Below, in pieces: positions 1-8,213 of a stretch of DNA of 64,000 nt. Source of the DNA: Anaerolineae bacterium (GTDB lineage: Bacteria > Chloroflexota > Anaerolineae > Aggregatilineales > Phototrophicaceae); the NCBI GenBank assembly GCA_022823945.1, contig JAJEBK010000018.1, positions 1 to 64,000 on the forward strand. Direction: 5' to 3'. Both the position numbers and the translations under genes were made by a program. Positions within the stretch are counted from its first letter, which is position 1, and each line of letters begins with the position of its first letter. The notes below the pieces were generated by a model. It had not been told where the DNA came from, did not search any database, and worked only from the letters and a program-made list of their open reading frames with translations.

Positions 1-1
1 A

Positions 2-259
2 CCTGTACCGACGGATACGCCTGTGCCCGCGTCCTACAAAGTGCCGGACAGCTTGATAAACGATATCAAGGGCTACATTGATGAGCAGGCCGATGGCACG
101 CCGCATGTCGAGCGCTGGGAGCGGGTTTTGCACGCCTTCGGTGGCGACAGCCATGAAGATGGTCCCATGGGCATCAGCGAGGCGGAGGGCTATCGCGATC
201 GCGGCTGGGATCGCTGGATACCGGTGGTCGAGGCGCTGAAGAAGCTGGCGGGCAAGTAG
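2..259 (+). CDS. C-terminal end of a large secreted protein (partial)
   Basis: The frame is open to the left edge, so only the C-terminus is present. It begins with a Pro/Thr linker (PVPTDTPVP), then a compact domain of about 75 residues containing HVERWERVLHAFG and the tail GWDRWIPVVEALKKL. Similar terminal modules occur at the ends of large extracellular proteins with Pro/Thr spacers; that is recalled family knowledge. The function of the whole protein cannot be told from this fragment. A GTG at 23 lies inside the linker and is unlikely to be a real start. Confidence 0.6.
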   Translation, partial: PVPTDTPVPASYKVPDSLINDIKGYIDEQADGTPHVERWERVLHAFGGDSHEDGPMGISEAEGYRDRGWDRWIPVVEALKKLAGK

Positions 260-300
260 CGTTCCCGTCTTCGTCAGCCACTCTCGTGAGCGGCAAAAGT

Positions 301-328
301 TTGCGCAACGCCAATTGTTCTGTATAGT
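301..328 (+). promoter_or_regulatory. sigma-70-like promoter for the methyltransferase gene
   Basis: TTGCGC (301-306) and TATAGT (323-328) are separated by 16 nt and lie about 40 nt before the ATG at 370. Confidence 0.5.
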
Positions 329-369
329 TAAACTGCAGTACAGAGGCATCATCACGGGCTGGATGCGCA

Positions 370-1236
370 ATGGCTTTGACCGTTCTCGAGCAAGCCGTAC
401 AACAGTATTACGCGACCGACCGCAACCTGCGCATCAATGAAGAGATGCGGGCGCGCTACCTCGTGCCCCAGGTTGATCTCGCCAGTTGGACGCTGAACAC
501 GCTCGACTGGACGGGTGCTGAGTCGGTGCTGGATATTGGCGCGGGCACGGGCAGCCACTACGAACGGCTGATGCGCGACAAGCCGCATTTGCATTATTTC
601 GCGCTGGATTTGTCGCCGCAGATGCTGCTCTGCCATCCAGGCGAGGGCGGGCGGCTGGCTTGTGCCGATTCCATGCGACTGCCGTATGCCGACGACAGCT
701 TTGATGTGGTGATGGCCAACAACATGCTTTATCATCTCCCCGATCTTGACAGCGGCCTGCGCGAGATCAAACGGGTGATGAAACCGACCGGGCGCTTGCT
801 GGCAGCCACAGAAAGCCTGTTCAGCCTGCCCGAGCTGCAAGTGCTGCTGCGGCGCGCTATCGTTTTACTCAGCCGCAACGGTGCCAATGCCGAGCCACCC
901 CTCGCGCCTGTCGAGGCATTTGCGCTGGAAAATGGCGCGCGCATCCTGAGGCGGCACTTCTTTGCTGTTGTGCGCCACGATTTGCCCGCTGCCCTGCACT
1001 TCCCTGATATTGAACCGGCGCTGGATTATGTCGACAGCCTGCGCGGCTTGCGCGAACATGGCTTGCCGGCCGATGTCAACTGGGATGACCTGATGCTCAT
1101 CATGCGCCAGCAGATGACCCAGTTGAGCAAGCTATTGGGCAAGTTGGAGCTGACTGTGCAATTTGGCGCTATGATTGCCAGCGACAGGGGCGGCTTCATC
1201 AAAGATTTTATGGCGCGCGGCGGTGGCCAGGCATAA
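370..1236 (+). CDS. class I SAM-dependent methyltransferase
   Basis: A 288-residue protein with the Rossmann methyltransferase core. Motif I is VLDIGAGTGSHYERL near residue 55, an acidic loop follows (FALDLSPQML), then a motif IV/post-IV region DSFDVVMANNMLYHLPDL and EIKRVMKPTGRLL. This matches the Methyltransf_11/25 group that methylates small molecules or lipids using S-adenosylmethionine. The substrate cannot be read from the sequence. It has its own promoter, and the sugar kinase gene follows closely downstream, suggesting co-transcription. Presumably cytoplasmic, as no signal or membrane segment is seen. Confidence 0.85.
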   Translation: MALTVLEQAVQQYYATDRNLRINEEMRARYLVPQVDLASWTLNTLDWTGAESVLDIGAGTGSHYERLMRDKPHLHYFALDLSPQMLLCHPGEGGRLACADSMRLPYADDSFDVVMANNMLYHLPDLDSGLREIKRVMKPTGRLLAATESLFSLPELQVLLRRAIVLLSRNGANAEPPLAPVEAFALENGARILRRHFFAVVRHDLPAALHFPDIEPALDYVDSLRGLREHGLPADVNWDDLMLIMRQQMTQLSKLLGKLELTVQFGAMIASDRGGFIKDFMARGGGQA

Positions 1237-1289
1237 TCTGCGTGTCTGCATTCGCCACGCCGCCGACTGAATCGGCAGGGAGAAATCTG

Positions 1290-2237
1290 GTGTCTGTCTT
1301 GTCTTTCGGCGAATTGCTGATCGACTTTGTTGCGCAGGAAATGGGCGTGACAGTCGGAGACGCGTCCGGCTTCGTCAAAGCGCCCGGCGGAGCGCCCGCC
1401 AATGTGGCTGCGGCTGTGGCGCGCTTGGGCGGTCGAGGCGCTTTCATGGGGCAGCTGGGCGATGATCCTTTTGGGCATTATCTGGCTGGCGTGCTGGCTG
1501 CCGAGGGCGTCGATATCCGCGGCATCACCTATTCCAGTGAGGCGCGCACCGCCCTGGCATTCGTCAGCAACACTGCTGATGGCGACCGCAGCTTCATGTT
1601 TTACCGGCATCCCAGCGCCGATATGTTAATGCAGCCCGCTGATGTCGATACCAGCATCATCGATGCCTACAAAGCTTTTCATTATGGCAGCATCACTTTC
1701 ATTTGCGAGCCGGCGGCCTCGGCATTGCGGCTGGCGCTCGACCATGCGCTGGCGGACGGCAAGTTCATTTCCTACGATCCCAATTTGCGACTGCCGCTGT
1801 GGGCGAGCGCGGATGCTGCCAGAGCCGGCATGCTGGCTGGCTTGGCATATGCCAACCTGCTCAAAATCAGCGAAGAAGAGCTGCACTTTCTCACCGGCGG
1901 CGACGATGTCGGTTCGCTCTGGCGCGAGCACATGCACTTGATCTGCGTCACCTACGGCGCGGCTGGCGCGGCTGTCCACCTGCCCGATGGCAGTTGCATC
2001 GAAGCGGCTGGTTACGCGGTGCCGGCGCTAGACACGACTGGCGCAGGTGATGCGTTTGTCGCGGCGATGCTGACGGGCATCCTGAGTCACCGAGACGACT
2101 GGCGCGAGCGACTGCCGCAGATTATCGATTTCGCCAATGCGGTCGGCGCACTGACCTGCCTGCAAAAAGGCGCGATTCCTGCGCTGCCAACTCGTCAGGC
2201 GGCGCAGGCTTTCCAACGCGAGCGCGGCGGACGCTAA
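1290..2237 (+). CDS. PfkB-family sugar kinase (fructokinase-like)
   Basis: A ribokinase/PfkB-family kinase that would phosphorylate a sugar such as fructose with ATP. Visible motifs are GGAPANVAAAVARLG (N-terminal family signature), LGDDPFG, and the C-terminal signature DTTGAGDAFVAAML with the GAGD anion hole and catalytic Asp. The GTG at 1290 is preferred because AGGGAGA sits 6 nt upstream and PfkB proteins usually begin just before SFGELLIDF. An upstream GTG at 1242 would add 16 residues. Substrate specificity is inferred from overall similarity to fructokinases and could be another hexose. Confidence 0.85.
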   Translation: MSVLSFGELLIDFVAQEMGVTVGDASGFVKAPGGAPANVAAAVARLGGRGAFMGQLGDDPFGHYLAGVLAAEGVDIRGITYSSEARTALAFVSNTADGDRSFMFYRHPSADMLMQPADVDTSIIDAYKAFHYGSITFICEPAASALRLALDHALADGKFISYDPNLRLPLWASADAARAGMLAGLAYANLLKISEEELHFLTGGDDVGSLWREHMHLICVTYGAAGAAVHLPDGSCIEAAGYAVPALDTTGAGDAFVAAMLTGILSHRDDWRERLPQIIDFANAVGALTCLQKGAIPALPTRQAAQAFQRERGGR

Positions 2238-2286
2238 AGGCAAAACACAGCGGGCACAGAAGTAAGACCAAGCAAGTAATAGAATA

Positions 2287-2376
2287 AAAATGAACCACCG
2301 AGTGCACCGTGTTCAATGAGTATATTGAGTGAGTTAAACCTCTGTGCTCTCTTAGTCCTCTGTGTTCTCTGTGTTG
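2287..2376. repeat. dispersed intergenic repeat, CACCGAG/CTCTGTG type
   Basis: Runs of CACCGAGTGCACCG and CCTCTGTGTTCTCTGTG, a simple-motif family that recurs in many intergenic gaps of this window (4303, 13607, 28374, 33597, 34870, 44605, 46740, 59408). Confidence 0.6.
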
Positions 2377-3252
2377 AAAAGAGCGCATTACTTTATTGGT
2401 ATCATTGAGAAGGACACCATTCTGCAGCAGCCAGCCAAGCCCGATCTTTCGGTAGTAATTGTCAGTTACAACACGCGCGAGTTGTTGCGCAATTGCCTGC
2501 TTTCTCTGCGCGGCAGCCAGGGTCTGACGCTGGAGATCATCGTGGTGGACAACGCCTCCTCCGATGGCAGCGCCGAACTGGTGCGGGTGGACTTTCCGGA
2601 AGTTCTGCTGCATGCGCAGACCTTGAACAGCTGGTTTTGCGGTGGCAACAACATTGGCAGCGCGGCAGCCAGGTCCGATTATGTGCTGCTGCTGAATCCT
2701 GATACCGAAGTCTCGCCTGACGCTTTGGCGAAAATGCTGCGTTTCCTGCGTGAAAATGAAAGCTACAGCGCTGTTACGGCGCAGTTGGTCTATCCGCATG
2801 GCGCAATACAGCCAACCTGCGCGCGCATCCCGAGCTTTGAGAATCTGCTGCTGGATTACACCTTGCTGGGTTGGCTGCGTCCCCGGCGCAAAAAGAGGCT
2901 TCATGCCGAGCTGGTTTATGCCGACTGGGACCGCACAAGCGACCGCGATGTCGAAGCGATTCCCGGCAGCTGCAGCCTGTTGCGGCGGGCGGATGCGCGG
3001 CTGGACGCTGATTTGCTGCTTTACTTTCCAGAAGAAGATTTGGCGCGGCGCTTGGGCGGGCGAATGCGTTTTTTGGCGGCGGCGCACATCTATCATCACG
3101 AAAAGTCATCGACGCGCAACTGGTTGGCCACGCGCATTTTCTTTCGCGACATGCTGGTCTACACGCGCAAACATCACAGCCTGTGGCGCATGTTGCTGCT
3201 GTGGCTGCTGAGCCGTCCTGTCTATTGGGCGATGTGGCTGAAGAATCGCTAG
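2362..3252 (+). CDS. GT2 family glycosyltransferase
   Basis: A GT-A fold family 2 glycosyltransferase of the rhamnosyltransferase-like type, transferring an NDP-sugar in cell-surface glycan synthesis. Motifs are SVVIVSYNT, VVDNASSDGSAELV and the DxD-equivalent LLLNPDTEV, preceded by CGGNNIG. There is a hydrophobic patch near the C-terminus (LLLWLLSRPVYWAMW). The start is uncertain: the 5' end of the long frame runs through a dispersed repeat, and the best Shine-Dalgarno (GAGAAGG, 2407-2413) would favour an unusual ATT/CTG start at 2419-2422, about 8 residues before the first beta strand. Confidence 0.8.
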   Translation: MFSVLKRAHYFIGIIEKDTILQQPAKPDLSVVIVSYNTRELLRNCLLSLRGSQGLTLEIIVVDNASSDGSAELVRVDFPEVLLHAQTLNSWFCGGNNIGSAAARSDYVLLLNPDTEVSPDALAKMLRFLRENESYSAVTAQLVYPHGAIQPTCARIPSFENLLLDYTLLGWLRPRRKKRLHAELVYADWDRTSDRDVEAIPGSCSLLRRADARLDADLLLYFPEEDLARRLGGRMRFLAAAHIYHHEKSSTRNWLATRIFFRDMLVYTRKHHSLWRMLLLWLLSRPVYWAMWLKNR

Positions 3253-3257
3253 GAAAT

Positions 3258-4184
3258 TTATCCAAACACCGCTAGCGGCATGTGAAAAGACACCACCCAG
3301 TTGGGCGCATCGACAATTTCGCTGATCTTCAAGTCGCCGGCTACGCTGCACAAGATGTAAGCCTGACTGCGGTTCATGCGCTGGTTCGCCACCAGCCAGT
3401 CGATCATATAGCGCACGGCATTCTTGGCATTTGTCATCAGGTCGGGCCCATGGGCAGTGGTGATGTGATAGCCATGACTGTCCAGCCGGCTCATGGGGCT
3501 GGGACGTTGCAACTGCACCTCGCGCAGCGTCAGGTCTTTGCGCAGGCTGATGCGCATCGTCAGGGTCATAGGCGCTTCGATGCCCGTAACACAGACTTCG
3601 CCTTGTCCCTGGGCGGCGTGGCAATCACCGGTGGCGAAGAGCGCGCCTTCCACCAGCACAGGCAACCATACGCGCGAGCCGATGACCATGTCGCGCACAT
3701 CCAGGTTGCCGCCATTTTCGCGCGGCGGGAAAGTGCTGAAACGCCCTTCTGCGGCTGGCGCAACACCCACCACGCCCGGATGCGGCTCGAAGGGCAGGCT
3801 GATGTGCGCCAGTTCAGTGGAATAGCAGGTATCGCCCTCGATGCGCCAATGATGCAAGTAGGTGTAGTCGAAGTCTTCTGGAAGCAAGCCACTGCCAGGC
3901 CGATGCGCCGACCAGCCCCAGCCTTTGTGCCGCATGTCCAGAATGGCGATCTCCAGCACATCGCCCGGCTGCGCGCCCTTGACCCAAATCGAGCCATTCA
4001 GCGCGTGGATTTTGCTGCGGTCGACGCGCTCATAATCGGCGACTGTCCAGTGCGGCTCGATCTGTCCGTTTGGCTCGGCACAGTCAAAAACGACAATATC
4101 GCCGCTGTCGATTTCCAGCCGCGGCTTTATGGAATTGTCCCAAAAGGGCTGGGTGACGCTGTCGTCCAGATAATGTTCGCGCAT
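3258..4184 (-). CDS. acetamidase/formamidase family protein
   Basis: About 308 residues of the FmdA/AmdA family, which hydrolyses short-chain amides to ammonia and the acid. Characteristic segments are FDCAEPNGQIEPHW, GDVLEIAILD, GVVGVAPA and the signature GDCHAAQGQGEVCVTGIE. The ATG at 4184 starts the conserved region; an in-frame ATG at 4259 lies inside an insertion-like repeat and is rejected. A good -10 (TATACT) ends 7 nt before the ATG, so the transcript may be leaderless. The gene is convergent with the upstream glycosyltransferase gene. Confidence 0.85.
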   Translation of the reverse strand: MREHYLDDSVTQPFWDNSIKPRLEIDSGDIVVFDCAEPNGQIEPHWTVADYERVDRSKIHALNGSIWVKGAQPGDVLEIAILDMRHKGWGWSAHRPGSGLLPEDFDYTYLHHWRIEGDTCYSTELAHISLPFEPHPGVVGVAPAAEGRFSTFPPRENGGNLDVRDMVIGSRVWLPVLVEGALFATGDCHAAQGQGEVCVTGIEAPMTLTMRISLRKDLTLREVQLQRPSPMSRLDSHGYHITTAHGPDLMTNAKNAVRYMIDWLVANQRMNRSQAYILCSVAGDLKISEIVDAPNWVVSFHMPLAVFG

Positions 4185-4191
4185 GTCGGGC

Positions 4192-4197
4192 AGTATA
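4192..4197 (-). promoter_or_regulatory. -10 element of the acetamidase gene, very close to the ATG
   Basis: TATACT reads on the minus strand and ends only 7 nt before the start codon at 4184, which would place transcription initiation at or next to the ATG. No convincing -35 box was found. Confidence 0.35.
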
Positions 4198-4233
4198 GCG
4201 CATCTTGAGCGGCCGGACAGCGGGTTGTTGCTG

Positions 4234-4552
4234 CTGACAACCGGCACAGGCAATCGCATTAAAATGAAACTCAGTGTTAGGAAATCCTCTCTAACGCTTT
4301 ACCACCGAGTTCACAGAGTACTTTTGAGTACACCGAGAGGAATGCAAAGGGTTTGCGCTGTGTCGATGCGACTTACACGAGTAAAGGAAACAATTTACAA
4401 CCTAATGGCGTCTAGCGGCGAACCATCTGCGTCACATTGGCACAAAGCGCAGCCATTTACATTATGTGCTGACAACAAATCCTCGGTGTACTTCTTCATC
4501 TCGGTGTACTCGGTGGCAAAATGATTTGATGCGATTGCCCTGACAACTGGCA
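4234..4552. mobile_element. MITE-like non-autonomous element with terminal inverted repeats
   Basis: The left end is GGCAATCGCATTAAAATG (4249-4266) and the right end is ATTTGATGCGATTGCC (4524-4539), inverted relative to each other. Outside them lie near-identical direct repeats CTGACAACCGGCA (4234-4246) and CTGACAACTGGCA (4540-4552), differing at one base, as for a target-site duplication. The interior has no gene and carries an inverted pair of CACCGAGTACACCGAG-type repeats (about 4309-4342 and 4484-4517). It fills the gap between acetamidase and phosphoesterase. No transposase is nearby. Confidence 0.5.
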
Positions 4553-4619
4553 AGGAGAGTGGTGATTGGCAGGTAGAACTGGTATCATCTATACAGACTC
4601 TCGCGGTCGAGGGCTAGCG

Positions 4620-5351
4620 ATGCGCATCCTGGTCATATCCGATATTCACGCCAATCTCACCGCTTTTGAGACTGTGCTGAAGGATTGCCGAGGCGAGTGG
4701 GATTTTGTCTGGTGCCTGGGCGATGTAGTCGGATATGGACCCGACCCCAACGAATGCGTCGAACGGCTGCAAGAGTTGCCCATGCTGTGTCTGGCGGGCA
4801 ACCACGACTGGGCGGCGCTGGAACGGCTGGATGTGCGCACTTTTAATCCCGATGCCCGCCGAGCCGCCGAATGGACGCGCGATACCCTCACGCCCGAAAA
4901 CACACGGTTTCTCGAAGACCTGCCTGTCACCTTTGTCATCGGCGAATACACTTTGGTGCATGCCAGCCCGCGCGAACCGATCTGGGAATACATCTTGGAG
5001 CCAGCCATCGCCGCGATCAACTTCCTGCATTTCGACACACCCTATTGCCTGGTGGGGCATACGCACCAGCCGGTCATCTACAGCGAAGTGCATGGATCGG
5101 GCGAAGCGCGCACAGACGCGCCGCGATATTTCAACTGGCATGCGCTGAATGGCAATCGGCAGATCATCAATCCCGGCAGCATCGGCCAGCCGCGCGATCA
5201 AAATCCGGATGCCGCGTATGCCATCCTTGATCTGGAACGTGGCTTGTTTGAACACCGGCGCATCCCCTATGATATTCGAGATGTACAGGGGCGCATGCGC
5301 GAATATCGCTTGCCCGAGCGCCTGGTGATGCGCTTGGAACACGGCGTCTAG
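4620..5351 (+). CDS. metallophosphoesterase (YfcE/MJ0936-like)
   Basis: About 243 residues of the calcineurin-like phosphoesterase superfamily, a dinuclear-metal phosphodiesterase or phosphatase. The metal ligands are visible in order: SDIHAN (Asp, His), GDVVGYGPDP, GNHD and GHTHQP, plus NPGSIGQPRD near the C-terminus. The ATG at 4620 places the first beta strand (RILVISDIH) right at the start, as in relatives. It is followed after 12 nt by the DtxR-type regulator, probably one transcript. The natural substrate is unknown. A second, related phosphoesterase lies at 31454-32224. Confidence 0.85.
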   Translation: MRILVISDIHANLTAFETVLKDCRGEWDFVWCLGDVVGYGPDPNECVERLQELPMLCLAGNHDWAALERLDVRTFNPDARRAAEWTRDTLTPENTRFLEDLPVTFVIGEYTLVHASPREPIWEYILEPAIAAINFLHFDTPYCLVGHTHQPVIYSEVHGSGEARTDAPRYFNWHALNGNRQIINPGSIGQPRDQNPDAAYAILDLERGLFEHRRIPYDIRDVQGRMREYRLPERLVMRLEHGV

Positions 5352-5363
5352 CCCTGGCGCAAT

Positions 5364-6044
5364 ATGGCAACCGAACTCAGCAGCAAGATGCGCGCTTATC
5401 TGGCAGAGATCGTTCGCCTGCTAGAGCGGCAGCCGCAGCAGACCGGATATGTCAGCAGTTCACAACTGTCCGAAGCGCTGGATATCAGCCCGCCAGCGGT
5501 CAACCGCATGGTTAATCGCTTGCACGATTTTGGCTTGCTGAAGCACAAACCCTATCAGGGCATCGCCATTACAGAAGCCGGGCGTGCAGCCGCCTTGAAG
5601 CACATCCGCCGCCAGCGCATCGCCGAAGTCTTCCTGGTGCAGTTTATGGGCATCAGCTGGCTGGATGTGCATGCCGAGGCGCGGCGACTGAGTGACGGAC
5701 TGAGCGAGAAGGTCGTCGCACGCATGGAGCAGATGACGGGCGTGCCCACGACTTGTCCGCATGGCGAGCCGATCCCGACCGCCGCTGGCACACTCTCGCC
5801 GCAAACCGATGTGCCGCTGTCGCAGCTAAAACATGCCGCGCGCATCCGCATCAGCCGCCTGGTCACGCGCGAAGCCGACCGGCTGGCCTACATGGAAGCG
5901 CTGGGGCTGCTGCCCGGGCAGCGTTGCGAGGTCATCCATGTCGCGCCATTTGATGGTCCCATGCAAATGAAGCTGGGGCGAGAATTCCGTATCATCGGGC
6001 ACAGCCTGGCGCGCCTGATCCGCGTACATGTCGAGGACAGCTAG
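5364..6044 (+). CDS. DtxR/MntR-family metal-dependent transcriptional regulator
   Basis: 226 residues. An N-terminal winged helix (SSQLSEALDISPPAVNRMVNRL, residues about 31-52) is followed by the family's iron-dependent dimerisation domain (HIRRQRIAEVFLVQFMGISW, HAEARRLSDGLS) and a C-terminal FeoA/SH3-like domain. Proteins of this type repress metal uptake genes when bound to Fe2+ or Mn2+. The short motif CPHGEPIP is the usual metal-site and linker segment. No metal transporter lies next to it here, so the regulon is unknown. Confidence 0.88.
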   Translation: MATELSSKMRAYLAEIVRLLERQPQQTGYVSSSQLSEALDISPPAVNRMVNRLHDFGLLKHKPYQGIAITEAGRAAALKHIRRQRIAEVFLVQFMGISWLDVHAEARRLSDGLSEKVVARMEQMTGVPTTCPHGEPIPTAAGTLSPQTDVPLSQLKHAARIRISRLVTREADRLAYMEALGLLPGQRCEVIHVAPFDGPMQMKLGREFRIIGHSLARLIRVHVEDS

Positions 6045-6125
6045 CCCAACTCGAGGCAGCGCGCCCTGTGTATCGGCGAGCAGATGTGGTTGAATCTGCC
6101 GATACCATTGACAGCAGGAACAGCT

Positions 6126-6713
6126 ATGAAAATCGGCGTACTCGCCTTGCAAGGCGCTTTCATTGAACACAACAAGATGCTAGCGCGCCTGGGCGTGACA
6201 GCGGTCGAAGTGCGGCTGCCGCAACAACTGGCAGAGCTTGATGGTTTGATTATCCCTGGCGGCGAAAGCACGACCATTGGCAAGCTGGCCAGCGCCTATG
6301 GCTTGATCGAGCCACTGCGTCAATTCGCTGCTGCCAAACCAACCTGGGGCACCTGCGCTGGCATGATCTTCCTGGCGAAGGACATCGGCAGCCAGCAGCA
6401 GCCTATCCTTGGCTCTATGGATATCACTGTCGACCGCAACGCATTTGGCAGGCAGATTGATAGCTTCGAAACTGACCTGAAAATAGCCGAACTCGGCGAC
6501 CAGCCTTTTCATGCTGTATTCATTCGCGCGCCAGTTGTCACTGCGGTGGAGACAACGGTCGATGTGCTGGCGCGGCTGGATGATGGGCGCATCGTGGCTG
6601 TGCGACAAAGGCATCTGCTGGCGACCGCTTTCCACCCCGAATTGACCGATGACTTGCGACTGCACGGTTATTTTTGCGGTATAGTGAAATGTACCCTGCA
6701 AGCGAATAGGTAG
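6126..6713 (+). CDS. pdxT: pyridoxal 5'-phosphate synthase glutaminase subunit PdxT
   Basis: 195 residues, normal length for PdxT (Pdx2). This class I glutamine amidotransferase supplies ammonia to PdxS for direct PLP synthesis. Signatures are IGVLALQGAF at the N-terminus, IPGGESTTIGKL, the nucleophile motif GTCAGMIFLA and the catalytic His-Glu pair in FHPELTDD. The ATG at 6126 matches the family start. The partner pdxS is not adjacent and not in this window, which is unusual because the two genes are often paired. Confidence 0.93.
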   Translation: MKIGVLALQGAFIEHNKMLARLGVTAVEVRLPQQLAELDGLIIPGGESTTIGKLASAYGLIEPLRQFAAAKPTWGTCAGMIFLAKDIGSQQQPILGSMDITVDRNAFGRQIDSFETDLKIAELGDQPFHAVFIRAPVVTAVETTVDVLARLDDGRIVAVRQRHLLATAFHPELTDDLRLHGYFCGIVKCTLQANR

Positions 6714-6723
6714 ACCAAGACAG

Positions 6724-7251
6724 GTGCCCATGTCCAGCCAGCCGTCCAGGCCAATTGCGCCACCCAACCATGAACCGCCGGTCAAGTCCCTGCTCGATTT
6801 GCTGCGTGACGGCGCAGATACCAATCTGGACGACATCGGTGAACCTTCGGCGGAAGAACTGGCGGCGCTGGATAATGAAGGACTGGACGACAGCCTGCTC
6901 GAACCGACAGACGACTTGCCACAGTCTGCGCTCTCGCTGCTGGCAGAGCTGGACAAGCCCGAGCTGGTCTCGCTGGAAGGCTTGGACGATGCCGATGAAG
7001 CCGAACTTGACGATGGGCAGGATGCCGCCGGCGATCTGCTTGATGAAGACGAATCGCCCGTGGAAGACTTTGTCGATATCGAGTTGGATGATGCCGAGCT
7101 GCTTGATGAAGGCTACGACCTGGACGATGAAGATATTGAAAGCTATCACGACCTGTATGGCGAAGACGATGCCATCATCCCGTCTTTCCGCGAGGGCGAA
7201 TTCGCCGAAGACGATGATGGCGACAGCGCCTATTACGATGAACTGCGTTGA
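6724..7251 (+). CDS. highly acidic protein of unknown function
   Basis: About 175 residues (GTG at 6724 or ATG at 6730), dominated by Asp and Glu in low-complexity runs such as DDADEAELDDGQ and EFAEDDDGDS, with almost no Lys. No catalytic motif, signal peptide or membrane segment is visible, and most of it is probably disordered. It lies 10 nt after pdxT and 12 nt before the nucleotidyltransferase gene, so all three are likely co-transcribed. Acidic proteins of this kind can act as inhibitors, chaperones or charge buffers, but nothing in the sequence selects among these. Confidence 0.6.
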   Translation: MPMSSQPSRPIAPPNHEPPVKSLLDLLRDGADTNLDDIGEPSAEELAALDNEGLDDSLLEPTDDLPQSALSLLAELDKPELVSLEGLDDADEAELDDGQDAAGDLLDEDESPVEDFVDIELDDAELLDEGYDLDDEDIESYHDLYGEDDAIIPSFREGEFAEDDDGDSAYYDELR

Positions 7252-7263
7252 GCGCGCTACCCT

Positions 7264-7971
7264 GTGGATGGCATAATCCTGGCGGCGGGGCAAGGCAAAC
7301 GCATGCGCCCACTCACATTGGAAACGCCCAAGCCGCTGCTGCGCCTGCAAAACCGACCGCTGTTGGACTGGTGGCTGCACAGCCTGCGGGGCATCGTGCG
7401 GCGCGTGCTCGTGGTCGTGCATTATCTCAAAGAACAGATAGCGGATTTTATGGCGGCGCAGCGCGTCTTCGCCGACTATGCGCTGGTGGAACAGCTGCCG
7501 GCACCGCTGGGCACGGGACATGCGTTGCGCTGCTGCCAGCCGCATCTGCGCAGCGAAAACTTCCTGGTGGTCAATTGCGACGATCTCGTCCCGCGGGCAG
7601 CGCTGCTAGCCTTGAGCCGGGCTGGGTATGGCATCTTGTCAATGCAGCGCGCCGACTACTCGCGTTATGGCGTGATCCAGCGTGATGACAAGGGCGGCTT
7701 CTTGCGAATAGACGAGAAACCGCCAGCCGGCCGGTATCCAACGCCCGCGCCTTGCAATATCGGCGCATACAAGCTGCAGCCGGGCATATTTGACAGCGAT
7801 CCTGTGCCGTCTGTGCGTGGCGAGGTCGAATTGACCGATATGGTTACAGCCGTCGCGCGCAAACAGCGAGTCGAAATTGTCGAGTCTTCGTGGTGGCTGC
7901 CTATCGGCGATCCACAGGCGCTGGCCGCGGCGCAGTCTGTGGATGTGATGCGGTACATGCTTGCCCTGTAA
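7264..7971 (+). CDS. NDP-sugar pyrophosphorylase-like nucleotidyltransferase
   Basis: 235 residues, GTG start. The N-terminal nucleotide-binding signature is ILAAGQGKRMRPLT followed by PKPLL, typical of glucose-1-phosphate thymidylyl-, mannose-1-phosphate guanylyl- and MurU-type uridylyltransferases. VNCDDLV is the metal-binding Asp region and IGAYKLQPGIF is the late sugar-binding strand. It would activate a sugar 1-phosphate with NTP for glycan synthesis. There is no C-terminal left-handed beta-helix, so it is the short single-domain form. Nucleotide preference is not predictable. Confidence 0.85.
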   Translation: MDGIILAAGQGKRMRPLTLETPKPLLRLQNRPLLDWWLHSLRGIVRRVLVVVHYLKEQIADFMAAQRVFADYALVEQLPAPLGTGHALRCCQPHLRSENFLVVNCDDLVPRAALLALSRAGYGILSMQRADYSRYGVIQRDDKGGFLRIDEKPPAGRYPTPAPCNIGAYKLQPGIFDSDPVPSVRGEVELTDMVTAVARKQRVEIVESSWWLPIGDPQALAAAQSVDVMRYMLAL

Positions 7972-8069
7972 ATCTCAGCTGGTGTCTGCGAAAATACCCG
8001 TCCATTCGCCACCTGTCAACGAGCTGCGCGCAAGGGAGTGGTGAGAATCGTGGATATGCCACCATTTGC

Positions 8070-8170
8070 CCCCACCCTAAATCCCTCCCCTATGAAGAGG
8101 GAGCGACTTCAAAACGTCGTAGCGCACCCCTTCCCTCATTTTGGGGGCAAGGGGCTGGGGGATGGGGGCA
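8070..8170. repeat. partial copy of the CCCCACCC/GGGGCTGGGGG repeat family
   Basis: CCCCCACCCTAAATCCCTCC with GGGGGCAAGGGGCTGGGGGA, related to segments at 24419-24456 and to the longer element at 10908-11045. It lies in the gap between the nucleotidyltransferase and the TIR-like gene. Confidence 0.5.
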
Positions 8171-8213
8171 GAGTTGTCAACTCCACTACAATCACCACTC
8201 CCCGCCCAAAGTC

